From Trichobilharzia regenti (taxonomy: Eukaryota > Platyhelminthes > Trematoda > Strigeidida > Schistosomatidae), in contig OX235262.1 of NCBI GenBank assembly GCA_944472135.2, positions 37,995,804 to 38,059,803 of the forward strand: a stretch of 64,000 bases of DNA. Reading direction: 5' to 3'. Position 1 is the stretch's first letter; every line of letters begins with the position of its first letter. Of the stretch, positions 21,080 to 32,975 are shown in pieces. Position numbers and translations under genes: made by a program. Below the pieces are notes generated by a model, which saw nothing but the letters and a program-made list of their open reading frames with translations, had not been told where the DNA came from and did not search any database.

Positions 21080-23395
21080 TTTTCGATTCTTAGATTACAA
21101 AATCAACTACATTACCGTTAAATATTGGCAAAAACACCTGAGTACAATTAGATAAACATTTCGAGCATTTATACTGCACCTGACAATAGTCTCTAAGTGT
21201 TATCCTTATTCTCTGATGAATTCACTTCTTTGCTGCCATCTCTCTTGGCAGCTGTATGTCAGTAGTTACTGGAGATTTCAAGTCCGTGACTACCGCTTTC
21301 TCACATCATTACATCATGAAAATATTTTCAACTTTTCAACAGGACTAGAAAGCACTCTTGATTTAGTGTTTACAAATCTCTTCGGCATTCGTGAAGTTAG
21401 GAAAATAGCCCTACTATTATGTTCGGATAATTCTGTCATACGTATATTGCCTAAACTATGTAGAAAGCTGCAAAATAAAGCCTCCCTGAGCCTTGGCAAA
21501 AAAGCTCAACATAGATGGTACTCCCATGACAATATACGGAATGTAAGAAGTATATTAATAGATACATATTGGAAAAGTTCTAGCCGACACAACACAAATA
21601 TCACGTTATCTCAAATTCTGTCTTCATGTCTTTTGTCGAAAGGAGGTATTTCTCAAGATTTGACCGCTTTTTCTCTTTTCAATTCAGAAAGCTTCGTTGA
21701 GAAAAACAAAATTGAGAGATAATCCTGGCACTAATATGCTGGTAGGCTTAATAAATCTTTCGTATACCGTCCAGAAGATGTTATGCTTCGTAGTTCTACA
21801 AGTGTAAAACATGACTTGCTTTCTAATTCTAATATTAATGAAGTCCTCACATATCTCTTATCCTTGAAACCTACCCACTCCCTTGGTCCAGATGGCATGC
21901 CAGTTATTATCCTCAGAAAATATGCAAACATGTTACAACAACCGCTCACTGGCATTTTCAGTGAATTATTCTCCATTTCTGCGAAGAATATTGAAATCAT
22001 CCCTGTGCCTAAATCACTAGGTGAACCAGGTTTTTAGTCAAGAGCTATTACCACTGATGTACCTGTTTTTAAACAATTTTGCGTAACCCTGGACTTTCAT
22101 TGAGGGCTTGTAATGACCCTAGACAATTTCCTTAAAAGCACAGTAGATGTATTTTAGATGTCGTTGATGTCTTACATCATTATATTATCTCTAATTCTGA
22201 CATAGGTGCCAGATTTGTTCGATGTGCCTTCCTTGATTACTTATCTACCTCTGACTCATTACCTGAACCTCTTTTGTCAAACAACCTTGCAGTGACGCAA
22301 GCGAGATGCTGGATTAACAAAATGTTGCATTCTTACTTTTTTGACAGGAAGCAGTACATTTTATGTAATCGGAAGTCTTACACTGCTTCATTTACTCTAC
22401 CTAATTTTCCCCAAAGCACTGTTCTTCCTCCTTCCCTGTTTTCTTTCTTCTTATGTGACTTGCCAATTTTGTCAAGTATACCGATGATCCGACTGCTTCG
22501 ATACCGGTCACCTCTGAGTCAAATTGTTCCCAAATGAATACGTCTTACCAGGAATTAGTAAGTAATCGCTGTTAAATGGTCATAAGCCAAATCCTTTCAC
22601 ATGTCATGTTGTTAATCCCGTTCGCATGATTCTAGTATCATAGATGGCACCGAATTTGAAACTAAGTCCAATGTTAATCACCTCTGATTGTTTATTTCGA
22701 CTGATCCTTCCTGGTCTTCTCATATCACATAAGTTTTGTAGAATGATATTTCGTAAAGAAGTTAGGACAGTCTGATATCACTTCAGTCTCTACTGCTACA
22801 ACTTTTTAATTCATGTATTCTGCCCCGTCTACTTTTTCCTTTCTCTTAGTCATTCCCAGGCTATTTAGGAAAGACAAAGCTACACATTGAAGGGCAAAAA
22901 CAGCAGTCATTTGGTCGAGTAGGATGTCACCAAACCAACTCGTTAATACTGTTGTAGATGGACGCATGGGCTCATGCAAGAAGTTAGTAAATATTGTCCT
23001 GTCGGACTCCGAGAATTCTCTCTATACATAACTCTCTCTCTCTCTGTGCATCTCATCAAGTAGAACTAAAAGCAACTACACATGATCTCATGCTTAGACA
23101 ACTGAGTATAAAAACTCCGTGATACCTTATTTGGTACACATTTTGTATGATGAGAAAAACATAGGGCGTGGCATTACTAATTTACTGAAGAACACTAAAT
23201 AAACAGCACTTTTTTATTCTTTCATTTGTATACTACTGTTGATATTTTCGCTTAAATTTTAGATTTATTTTCTTATTGTTATTGAACAAGATTATAAATA
23301 TAAATGCCTTGTTTAATTGTTTCCCCTTGTGCTATGTTAAGACGTAATGTTGTACTGTAGCAAAAGTACTGTTTGAAATAAGGTCATTATTATTA
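21080..23395 (+). pseudogene. Decayed CR1/Jockey-type LINE
   Basis: Remnants appear in the right order across three frames. Endonuclease comes first: IYRAPDNS near 21165, VVTGDFKS near 21260, LDLVFTN near 21357. Next is an RT N-terminal block, with SNINEVLTYLLSLKPTHSLG and GPDGMPV at about 21820-21905. Then YFFDRKQYILCNRKSY, corresponding to the pre-motif-B region, at 22340-22380. A C-terminal piece (TVVDGRMGSCKKLVNIVLSD) lies near 22950. It ends in 'tgaaataaggtcattattattac' sequence, the sort of 3' end common in these LINEs. Catalytic FADD was not found. Stops and frameshifts are frequent. The family differs from the intact RTE. CR1 versus Jockey is not resolved. Confidence 0.7.
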
Positions 23396-23809
23396 CTTTT
23401 TTCTTCATATTATGGAGAAATATTAATCTTTAGTGGTTGAGATTTACACTTGACCTTTTACAATAAAATAACATCTTCATTGTTTTAAATCTAGTACAAT
23501 TTCGCGAAGAATCAAAATACCTATAAGACATCTTGACCTTATAAAATATTTCACGTGATATCTGTACTACACTTATACTACCAATGCTACCTTCAAAGGG
23601 AAAACTCATTTTATAAGGAAAATCATCTAAGCACACTAGAAATCTGCGTTTTCTAAACAACGAAGTACTTTTTATGCCTATTTGTGGTAATAAGAATTCT
23701 CATCATTTAAACCGAGCATCTAGGAAGATCCAGTTTTTACAGGTGAATTTTAATCTAGAAAGATTGTTTTCTTAGAATAATGTTTCACCCCATTTTTTCC
23801 ACAGTTAGT
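23396..23809. other. unassigned sequence
   Basis: Nothing recognised. A 76-codon minus frame at 23430-23660 is of unknown status. Confidence 0.4.
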
Positions 23810-24006
23810 GCGTCGGTGGCACAGTGGTTAGGACTCTCGCCGACCATGCACATGGTCCGGGGTTCGAGCCCTCGCCGACGCACACCTGATATCTATGGTT
23901 GGCCTGCGAATTTCGGGCTACTGATATCCATGCTGAAAATTCCATACTTGTACCGAAAAAAAAAAATACGGTGTTGAATCAAGCTGTAACCATAAAAAAA
24001 TAAATG
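23810..24006 (+). mobile_element. SINE family C, plus copy
   Basis: The tRNA-like head GCGTCGG...CCGACGC keeps a perfect 7-bp acceptor-like helix, A box TGGCACAGTGG and B box GGTTCGAGCCC. It is followed by the C body ('cacctgatatctatgg...' and a 'tccatacttgtacc' block) and an A-rich tail. Confidence 0.88.
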
Positions 24007-24214
24007 AATATTCAGCCACAACTGGATTGCAACGTATAGAGTTAACTGTCAGACTAGCAAATGCAGGTTGACATACACAGAATGCTAACCAGCCACCTAC
24101 AAACTATGCAGAAATACATTAAGATGTCATAGATTTTTATGGTGAAGTCAAAGTATCACAGCCATAATCGTTCCTCAGTATATATGGAGACTGATAGTTT
24201 AATTTTGTTTCAAT

Positions 24215-24469
24215 AAAACACGGTGCTTGCGTCGGTGGCACAGCGGTTAGCATGCTGGCCGACCACGCAAATGGTCCGGGGTTCGATCACCGGCCACGGA
24301 CGCACTCCTTCACCTCGCTATTTCAGAAATGATGCTAGTAAAGAGGAAAGGTTGGGTATGAGGCCAGCAACCCCATCCTGTAAAAATTAACACTGCTACA
24401 GAAACTTCAAGCTTCTAGCTTGAAGCCCTACGTTGGACTGGGAGCGTGAAGAAGAAAAAAACACGGTGC
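24215..24469 (+). mobile_element. SINE family B with 12-bp TSD
   Basis: AAAACACGGTGC at 24215-24226 and 24458-24469 flanks the element, fixing its ends: it starts at the tRNA-like head (24229) and ends in 'gtgaagaagaaa'. B box GGTTCGATCAC is slightly changed. The body carries the RTE 5'-derived block (24355-24410) and the RTE 3'-derived block (24420-24452). Confidence 0.88.
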
Positions 24470-24489
24470 AACTTCATCTGGTCTACTAA

Positions 24490-26105
24490 CCAGTCGTAAG
24501 ACCAGAAACATAGGGGAGGCTGGGTGTGAGACTAGCAATCATACCGCATTAAATCAATCCATTCGCTGCAGAAACTTCAGTGTACACGAGAGATGCAAAA
24601 TATAAACTTATTCTTCACCGAAAGTACAGGGTGAAAGCCATCGAGAAACCTGACAGCCAGTGTGTCTCCTTTAGATAAAAACAGAAGTGAACACTTGGAA
24701 ATGGAATGTCCGCAATATGTTGGAAGGTGGAAATTCTGATCAGATTGTAAACGAAATGAGAAGATATGGTACAGAAGTATCAAGAATTCATAAAAACAGA
24801 TGGAATGGAACTGGAATCTATAAATTCTTAACTGAAGAGTCAACAATATACTCAAATTAGAAAGATATTAACTAAAATCACACTAAGAGAATGGGTGTCA
24901 TGATATCACCAAAAATATTATAGGCCATTGTGTAATTGGAACCCTTCCTCCTCCTCCAGAATTATGACACCATGATTTTTTTAAAAAGGAAAAGAATTTA
25001 TAGTTATTCAACGCTATGGTACTACAGACAGTGCAGACCAAGTGAAGAAGACGGAAGACCTCTATGGACGATTGAAAATAATGATGGATAAGAAATCAAT
25101 TCCGACCGAACTTGCGGCAGAAAACATAGAAACATAATTTATCACTGATAGATTGGCTCTCACTCGGTGAAACAAATGAGAATGAAGGCCTTTCAACAGA
25201 CTTCAGCGCTCCCATTGATTTGATATTTGGAGGCAGTGTGCACAGTCACAAAGATGTAAACATAACGACATGCGTGTCATCTGATGAACATTTGAAGTCT
25301 CCATTTTAAGAAAAAAGAAGAGACAAGACAGGAAATATCTCTCTATGGAGAAGTGGAAGCTAATAGAGTTGACGAAGATGGTGAAACAAAAGCCGAACTG
25401 GCGCGGAGATGGACAGCAGAAGGGAAGGTTGAGTTTGGTGTACAGATAACTGAATAAAGAAGTGGAGTGCGAGAAAGACAAAAGACAATTTTATGACAAA
25501 CCGTAGACTGAAAGAAAACAGACTATGGGTAAAAAGGACCACAGCACACTAAATCAGACAACTATCAGGGAGAAGATTAGCACAGGTGAAATCAGCACAA
25601 CTGGCAACAGCTCCTCCAAAAGCACTAAAAAAGAGTCCTGAGACCACAGTGGATGTGCTGACTCCACTAGTGCAGAAAGTTTGGAAGGAAGTAAAGATAC
25701 CCACCAGTTGAAAGAAGAGCTACTTTTTGAAACTATCAAAGAACAGCAGCTTGACCCTTTGCAGGAACTGGCACGAAGTCACGCCTGTGTCTATGCCAAG
25801 CCGCATATTGAGTAGCATCATACCAGAGAGACTAAAAGATGCGAACACGAAGAAGGAAATAGCAATGAATCGAGCATACTCTGGTGAGACTGCTGAATGA
25901 CACCACGTGACGCGCCCTAGAGAGGAACTTTAGTAGGAAACGAGGAATTGGATGCTCAACAGTGAGATGAAGATGATCGAATGAGGTGGAAATGAAAGCT
26001 TATACACAGTCACGGAGCCGGCTAAAAAAGGATTTCAGAGAACAAGATGAAATAGAGATGTGCTGTTGAAGTCATATGTTCCCCTTGAAAACACGTGGAA
26101 TAATA
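24490..26105 (+). pseudogene. RTE-clade LINE, internally deleted dead copy
   Basis: Starts in the RTE leader ('ggctgggtgtgagactagca'), then endonuclease remnants (NTWKWNVRNMLEGGNSDQIV near 24695, NRWNGTG near 24800), degraded linker (24900-25700), a stretch like LTPLVQKVWKEVK near 25660-25700, and the C-terminal end near 25890-26095. Most of the RT palm, including FADD, is missing between about 25840 and 25890. Many stops. Confidence 0.75.
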
Positions 26106-26454
26106 TTTATATAAAATACAGTGCAAGATATGCATCTGTGAAATCTCTACGAATTAGAAAGTTAAATTCCTGATAAATCATTGCCTAATGAAATAGAAAT
26201 GGCCTAGTTCTATATATTACCCATATGGTATTTTCGACAATACTGAGAACTAGTAAACTATCAATAAACGATGTATTCTAAAACATACTAAAAGGATTTA
26301 AAATAAAAGTGACATAAAAAGGATCCACGAGATGAAGTAATATGTTCAGATTGAAGGCTTAGGACAATTTATAATTGCTTTACCTAGTTTATGAAATCTT
26401 TTGCTTTACTAACACTTGGCAAGTGATTCGAAATTCTGAGAAACTTCGCGAAGT

Positions 26455-26765
26455 AAGACTGGCCAGTAAGGTGCAGCAGGTTGGGTGTGAGGACAAATAC
26501 TCGCCGAAGACATCGGCTAGGAGTCGCGCTATGTCGTGAATTGGCAGAAGTTAGAATTCATACATTGGCCAGTGGATCGGGTCCAAGTGGCTTAATTGTC
26601 TATCAGTTCACCTTATAATCAGAATATCCTGGGTTTGAACCATGGTGGTGGGTGAGTATTGATGAAGAGTCTCTAACTAGGCTGACGAAACAGCTGTCCA
26701 GTACTCCCAGATTTTCCACTGGTTCTCTAACTAACGTCAGCTCATGATGAAATCCTGTAAGAAAG
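26455..26765 (+). mobile_element. Family A hammerhead SINE, old copy
   Basis: Plus-strand copy with leader ('gtgcagcaggttgggtgtga'), tRNA-like part (A box region 'agtggcttaattgtct', B box GGTTTGAACCA) and decayed ribozyme. GAAACAGCTGTC and the CAGTACTC side of stem I remain, but the CUGANGA strand and stem II are altered. Probably inactive. Confidence 0.8.
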
Positions 26766-27289
26766 TTATTTCACTTGAACTTAGGACAGTAAATTTATCA
26801 CAGAACTTCAGTGAAAATTCCTGGGAAAAATACTCGTGTGAAAACATATGCAACACATAATCTTATAAGAAAATTCAATATAAGCATAACTAGTCGATCA
26901 ATTTCCTGAGAACTTGAAAGGTTTCATTTTTCATTTGTAATCTGTCAAAAACACAACCTATTAAAGTGAAGAGTTTTCACCTTAAACTAACTTTTAATTT
27001 TCACAAAAGTCACCAATTAACAAGTCTACATATTATTCGTCATTTAAAAGAACTTCATTCAAGCCAGCTTGACCACTGTACAGCTATCAGGCGCAACAAA
27101 TCATCAGATCCATTTTGAGTAAGTTAATTAGTTAGACTGCACTGATAAGATTTCAAGAACTGACACTACAGCATGAATGTATAATCGAATCTTACATAAT
27201 TCACTGATTCGTGACAAATACACTATGATAATGAATCCACTGGCAACCAGTTACTCTTTCTAAACAGCTGTATAAATTATCTGACAGTA
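26766..27289. other. unassigned sequence
   Basis: Nothing recognised. May include 5' sequence of the following PLE. Confidence 0.35.
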
Positions 27290-29680
27290 AAATGAAACAA
27301 ATTTTCGGTGAAAAGACGGATAAAACCAACTTTTCGCAACTTTCAAAATGTCAAAAAAAATAGTCAAATCAAAAAGTTCAATAAATTATTAGAGGAGAAA
27401 TCTTCATCTCATAACGATGAAATCAGTAATCTAAAGTCCATGGCAATCAATAAAACAAAGTGGATGATCAATCTCCAAACACATATATGAAGTCCTACAG
27501 AAATAAGTGTATTAGAAAAGGGACTAAATTTCAATTTATCACTAGACAAGCTGAAACCTGAGGATATCATCCCTAAAATAGAAATAGCACTAAGTGGGAT
27601 AGACAAAACAACGGCTGACGAAGTACGGGCACAATGTGCACTTACATTAAAACGACAAAAATTTGAAAAGCCTAACCTGACAAAACGAGAGATAGAAGGC
27701 CTGAAGCACCTTAAGAATAACAAGGATAAATATTCACATACAAACAGGATCATATGAGGAAATTAATAAATCAATAGACACAGTTATGAATAAAGTTAAG
27801 GAATCCACAGTGGACCTTATACGCCGAATGAAGCCGTTTCTAGGTGAGTCCAAGTGGTTTAATTTAATGCCCAAACTAATAACCGCAGTAGGATGCATGA
27901 TGTCGTTAAAGTTCATAAGTCAGGGTACCGTATTAGGCCTATAGTTGATTTTAGAAAAACACCTATTTATGAATTATCCAAATATTTAGCCATGGTATTA
28001 AATCCCTTAAAAAGACACTCAAAATCTAGACTAATTCTTATGAACTAAAACACAGATTAGATCATTTAAAATTAGATAATGAAGAAAAAATGGTTGCTTT
28101 TGACAATGTCAGTTTATATACATGTATACCAATGAATATGGCTATAGAGGTGATCAGAAACGAACTCATTTCTGACCAAGAACTCGAACTGGGAACAAAA
28201 GTGCCACTTGAGGAGATAATTCTGGGAGTGCTGCTATGCCTGACTTCCACAGTATTTAAATTCCAAGGGAAAATATACAAACAAACTGAGGGAGTTGCCT
28301 TGGGATCACCAAACTCCCTGGTTGCAGCAGATATATTCATGGATAGGTAGAAAAACATAGTGACTGAAACGTTCACTCCCACTCCAAAAGTACGGTGGAG
28401 GTATATAGACGACACGTTCATCATACTTAGAACACAAGATATAGATCGATTTTTCGAACACCAACTTGAAGGTAGAGGCGATTCAATTCACTTATGAATT
28501 GGAAAGTCAGGAAGGTGAACTTTCAATCTTCGATTGCAACGTAAAAAGGAAAGAGGATGGGAAGTTGAACATTAGTGTTTACAGGAAACCCACACATTCA
28601 AACAGATATTTGGACTTCTGATCATCCCATCCTACGACAGTAAAAATAGGATTGGTAAAATGTTTAAGTAATAGAGCACAAAAACTAGGTAGTATCAAGA
28701 AAAATCTAAGACAAAAAGTGATACACATTAAAGAAGCCTTGAAACTTAATAATTACCCTGATAAATTAGTCAGGAAATATGTAAGGAAATGTAAAAATAA
28801 AATAAATAATGATAGTAGCGATACTAACAATAATAATAATGATAACAATAATAATACTAGTGATAATAATAATAATATTAATGACGACACCAACAATAAG
28901 GAGTCTAAATCATCAGTAGTAATTCCGTACAAGGAAGGAACCTCGGAAACCACCTTATGCAGAATTCTTAACAAGGCAGGAATAAAACTGACTAGCATTC
29001 AGACCAACCACAAACTCAATTAGAAACAAGCTTCGTCGGTTAAAAGATCAATCCTGTGGAGCCTTTAGAACAAAACAATTTAATTTATCTAATACCCTGC
29101 CTACAATGATTGTCAGGTCAAATAAATAGGTCAAACTAGTAGAACAGGGGCAGTCAGACAAGCTGAACATAAAAACCTAGCAAAATCTAGATTGGTTGAC
29201 CCGAATAAGATAAGAAATCTAGAGAATAGTTCAGCTATAGCACTCACTACATTCAGTTACACACAACCATACAATAGGATGGGATAGGATGACAGTTTTA
29301 AAATCTAATGTCACAGGGTGAAAGGGAAGATTGTTAACAGAAGCTTTGTTTATCGGATCAACTGCGAATACATGTAATAGGAATGATTCATCACCTGTCC
29401 CATATATCTGGAAAATTCTACTACCCCTAAGACGACAAATAGGAGACAACAAAGAAAACTATAAAACTCAAGTTTCAAAGTCGTGTGATTATAACTGACA
29501 TGATTATGAACAATGAATATTGCTCAAAACGTCATCCAGTAAATATTACTGTTTCACTGTATGATACATCTATTAAACAAACTAATATCGAATTCGTTCA
29601 TTTACACAGAATCATTCTTGCTAAACTCCAAGTTTTATTGCGTTTCACGACTTTATCTTCTTATTACTTTTAGTTCGCAG
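27290..29680 (+). pseudogene. Penelope-like element, nearly full-length but broken
   Basis: A retroelement protein with RT and GIY-YIG nuclease, interrupted by stops and frameshifts. N-terminal part (27308-27760) includes LEKGLNFNLSLDKLKPEDII and KKFEKPNLTKREIEGLKHLK-like sequence. RT motif A is FDNVSLYTCIP (28096), then IYKQTEGVALGSPNSLVAA (28275-28330), then the catalytic YIDDTF (about 28401-28418). DGKLNISVYRKPTHSNRYLD follows near 28560-28615 and LSNRAQKL near 28665. The linker VVIPYKEGTSETTLCRIL (28917) leads to a decayed nuclease with IGQTSRTGAVRQAEHKNL (near 29130). Stops occur at 27488, about 27757 and 28348, among others. The motif order is PLE-specific. Confidence 0.85.
28815..28890 (+). 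repeat. (AAT)n-rich tract encoding an Asn/Asp run
   Basis: An AAT/GAT-rich microsatellite inside the PLE linker keeps the frame open and encodes mostly Asn and Asp. A shorter version sits at the centre of the palindrome at 51640-51670. Confidence 0.75.
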
Positions 29681-30639
29681 CAGGTTGCTTTATTAAATAC
29701 TACAAAAATGTGTTTGATTTTTGTCTAGTGATAGTTATCACACATTCATTATAATTAATTTGAAAATATCACGATAAATACCGGTGTAGTATTCTAATGT
29801 CAGTACATCCACTTTGCAAATCTCACTTTCCTTTATTACTTTTTTTTCACTGCAAAGACTGCTTACCAGTAGTGTGAAGTGGTTCTTTTGATTAGAAAAT
29901 TTAAGAATCGCTGATCGACTTTTTCATAGTTTGCATAGTGGCTGATTTCCAGCAAACAAAAACAAACAAATAAAACAAAGTCCAGTAATAGATAGATAGG
30001 AAGGATATTAAACGAAGCAAAACAAATGGTTGTACAGAATAAAAATGAGGCTATAATTTATTTCGTTGGATTCTCTTCAGCTGCTGACAACCTAAAATTT
30101 GATTATATAAATGTATACAGAATTCTGTCATATATGCAAGGCTAAACAGAGACACATGTTAATAAACAGTGTTCAGAAGTTCTACTTTTATTGCCCTTAT
30201 GAAACAGATCAAGGTTCAACCGATTACAAACATGCCTAAATTAATGGTCGGATACACTGAAAATTCAGTTGCATAATTGAGACAAGAAGAGAGGAGTTGA
30301 TGATGAGTAATGCTGTAGTGGGTTTAACTCAAGTCACAGTAACAAAAAATAACTGAATTTCAGTAAAGCGAAATAATAGGCGGGGAGTTGGGCGAAAGCA
30401 AAAGATTATGTACTCGACCGAGACCAAGAAATTAGACGTTGGGTCACTTAGGTAAAGAAAGACTAATAAGTGAATTTTTCTGAACACATAAACCAGGTTT
30501 TAGATGTTTAATAGCGATTGCTTAGGCAAATATGAGGAGAATTGTGTTGCATTGCTTATTAATAATCCCGATTGATCTTACGCTGTTCACCACATCGCCC
30601 GAATCAACAAGATATCTGGCAATATCACTACTCAAAGCA
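29681..30639. other. unassigned sequence
   Basis: Nothing recognised between two oppositely oriented PLEs. Confidence 0.4.
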
Positions 30640-32200
30640 TTGTTCCTTGAAACACGCCCAAAGAATCTAAGATATATTCTCCTTTCTGTTCTCCAAGTGT
30701 AACTGCCCCCTCAGATACACGTAAATTTGTATACACAATTAGAATTAACGTGCAAAGTGTATTTATCAACCCTTTATCGTGCCGGGAGATTGTTATTCGA
30801 TTTTCAAATCCTTCATACTTAATGTTGAATTTCGGGCAATAACCGTTATTTATCAAAACTTGCTCAATGTTTAGAAGTTCGTCTTCCAGTATTTCTATGG
30901 ACCATATTCTTCTGCCTCTGTAATAAAGAGTTTTGTACAATGCGCATTTGTTGTTGATTGGACAAAAGCTGTTGAAAGTATAGTCCATTCCACGTGGATC
31001 TATGCACACTACCATCTTCCAAACGTTATATGGCGATACTGAGGAGATGGGATTTTCAATCAGTTTCATGTGCCATTGTTGGGAAAGTTGAGTTACAACT
31101 GATTCAATCTTATGTATAATTTTTAAAATTAGTAGGTTCATTCTTACATTCTGTACGTCGGTGGCATAGCGGTTAGGACACTTACCGACCATGCATGTGG
31201 TCCGAGTTAGATTCCCGGCCACAGACGCACTCCTTTACCTCGCTAAACAAGAAATAATGCTGTTAAAGAGGAAAGGTTGAGCATGAGGCTGAAACCCCAT
31301 CCTGTAAAATAAACACTGCTACAGAAACTTCAAGCCTCTAGCTTGAAGCTCTATGTTCCACTGGGAACGTGAAGGAAAAAATGCATGTGCCATTGTGAAG
31401 CCAGCATTCTCATGTGCGTCACTGAGCAGCTGAAGTAGATGAGATGCATTATTTGCATTATCATATAATTTGAAGGTGTCATCTACATACTGACAATAGG
31501 AGATTGTCTCATCAATTACCTTTTCAGCGTGGTAATCTCTAAATTTAACATGAAGGTATATGCAAGTAGGCGGCCTAGTTAACTGCCCATAGTTACACCA
31601 TTTTTCTAACAAAGAGGTTATTATGAAACTGAAACTGTACATCTGTGATGCACGTTGGTAGTAGGCGTTTAAATCCCTTCACTGGCAAAGAGAGCGCTCC
31701 TGGCATATAATATCGACAACTTCAAAAAAAGAATCCTTGTGAATAGAAAGGTTAAATCAAAGGATACCATGAACTTGTTGGGATCGTTTATGTTTTTTTC
31801 AGGCTTTCAACAAAATGCAATAAATCCTGAAGTATACACTCAGATAGTCGTTGAGGGATGGGCCACGGTATCTCTGCAAGCAAACGGGCTACTTTGCGCT
31901 GCACTGAATTGATCATGGAAAGTATAGTTCTCATGGGAACACCTCGCTTTTGTATTTTTGGGAGGCCGTACATGTAAGACATGCGGGACTTTTGAGGTTT
32001 CAAGTCATTGAAGGCTCTGCTGCCAGTTAATCTGTTTTTAGTAAGCTCCTCCAATACATTTGTGGTGCTCCACTCGATTGTATCAGTCCTGTCTTTGTTT
32101 GAATTTTCCAATTTAAACCTTAGTCGGTCGCTGACAATGGCCTCATGTGATTCCACGCAAAGATTTGTTTTTACTTTGTTTGAAGTCTTAAAGCGGAATA
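30640..32200 (-). pseudogene. Penelope-like element, minus strand, split by a SINE
   Basis: Minus-strand remnants run from right to left: FNDLKPQKSRMSYMYGLPKI then QKRGVPMRTILSMINSVQRK (about 32020-31890), FQFHNNLFVRKMV (about 31640), and ISYCQYVDDTF (about 31500-31470), the YVDD being the RT catalytic motif. After the SINE insertion come MDYTFNSFCPINNKCALYKT, LYYRGRRIWS and LLNIEQVLINNGY (about 30990-30845), matching the RT thumb/connection of PLEs. No GIY-YIG domain was found at the left end. Frameshifts and stops throughout; not functional. Confidence 0.8.
31067..31396 (+). mobile_element. SINE family B with extra 76-bp 5' leader and 13-bp TSD
   Basis: CATGTGCCATTGT at 31067-31079 and 31384-31396 flanks a 304-bp insert. 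Joining the flanks restores continuous PLE sequence. The SINE head starts only at 31156, so 76 bases (31080-31155) upstream of the tRNA-like part came in with it. The B box is decayed (GAGTTAGATTC). The RTE-derived blocks are at 31283-31333 and 31345-31377. Confidence 0.82.
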
Positions 32201-32585
32201 AATATATGCAGGACTGATATTATTTCACCAAAAACGTAGTCATCACTTTAAGTGAAATACGCTTAATGTTATCGCACTGCCGTGTCAACAGTCTCAACTC
32301 CGTTTATAATTGATAATTTACCTTTCAATGCTACTGTTATTGACTTTTATGTTTTTCGTTCATGAAACTATTCACATCATGTGAGAATGTATTGCTGTTG
32401 ATTTTTAAATGCTAGTGAGCTTGATGCATCATTTTTGTTAACTAACAGTAAGCGCTGATTCTCATGACTATGAATTAAGCTATACTACGGGTCTAGTAGT
32501 TCTCAAAAAGAAATTATTTGTATATATATGATTTTAAGAGATAATGTGTTGTCCTGACTAGATAAAATGTGTTATTTTCAAGTAG
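32201..32585. other. unassigned sequence
   Basis: Nothing recognised. Confidence 0.4.
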
Positions 32586-32975
32586 TAGTTTTTGTAGGGA
32601 TTGTGTTTGTTTGGCTGGGGGGTGTCATCATGAGCTGACATCAGTTAAAGAACCACGGGAAAACCTGAAGGGAGTACTGGATGGCTGTTTCGTCAGCCTA
32701 GTCTGAGACTCTTCCTCAGTACGCACCCACTGCCACGGTCCGAACCCAGGACTTCCTGGTTGCAAGGTGAGCTGGTAGGCCATTAAGCCCCTGGTACCCA
32801 ATCCAGTGGCCAGTGTATGAATTCTAACTTCTGCCAATGATATAGTGCGACCACTTCGCAATGTCTTCTTCAATGAGTTACTGCCTTACCTTCAGCCTGC
32901 TGTACCTTATTGGTCACTGCTTTCTACTAGAACCCTAGGTTAACTGCCTTAATAGGGCCGGTCGCTAGTGAGCAT
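32586..32975 (-). mobile_element. Family A hammerhead SINE, nearly full unit
   Basis: Minus-strand copy with the complete unit layout of the 401-bp array and the same T/A-rich ends, but single copy. The ribozyme region (about 32670-32722) keeps GAAACAGC and both stem I strands. Stem II carries an insertion and the triplet side is changed, so cleavage is doubtful. Leader, A box and B box (GGTTCGGACC) are recognisable. Confidence 0.85.

Noticed and set aside
28652..29023. Asn-rich open frame as a host gene
   Set aside because: Flanking motifs show it is the linker of the PLE protein.
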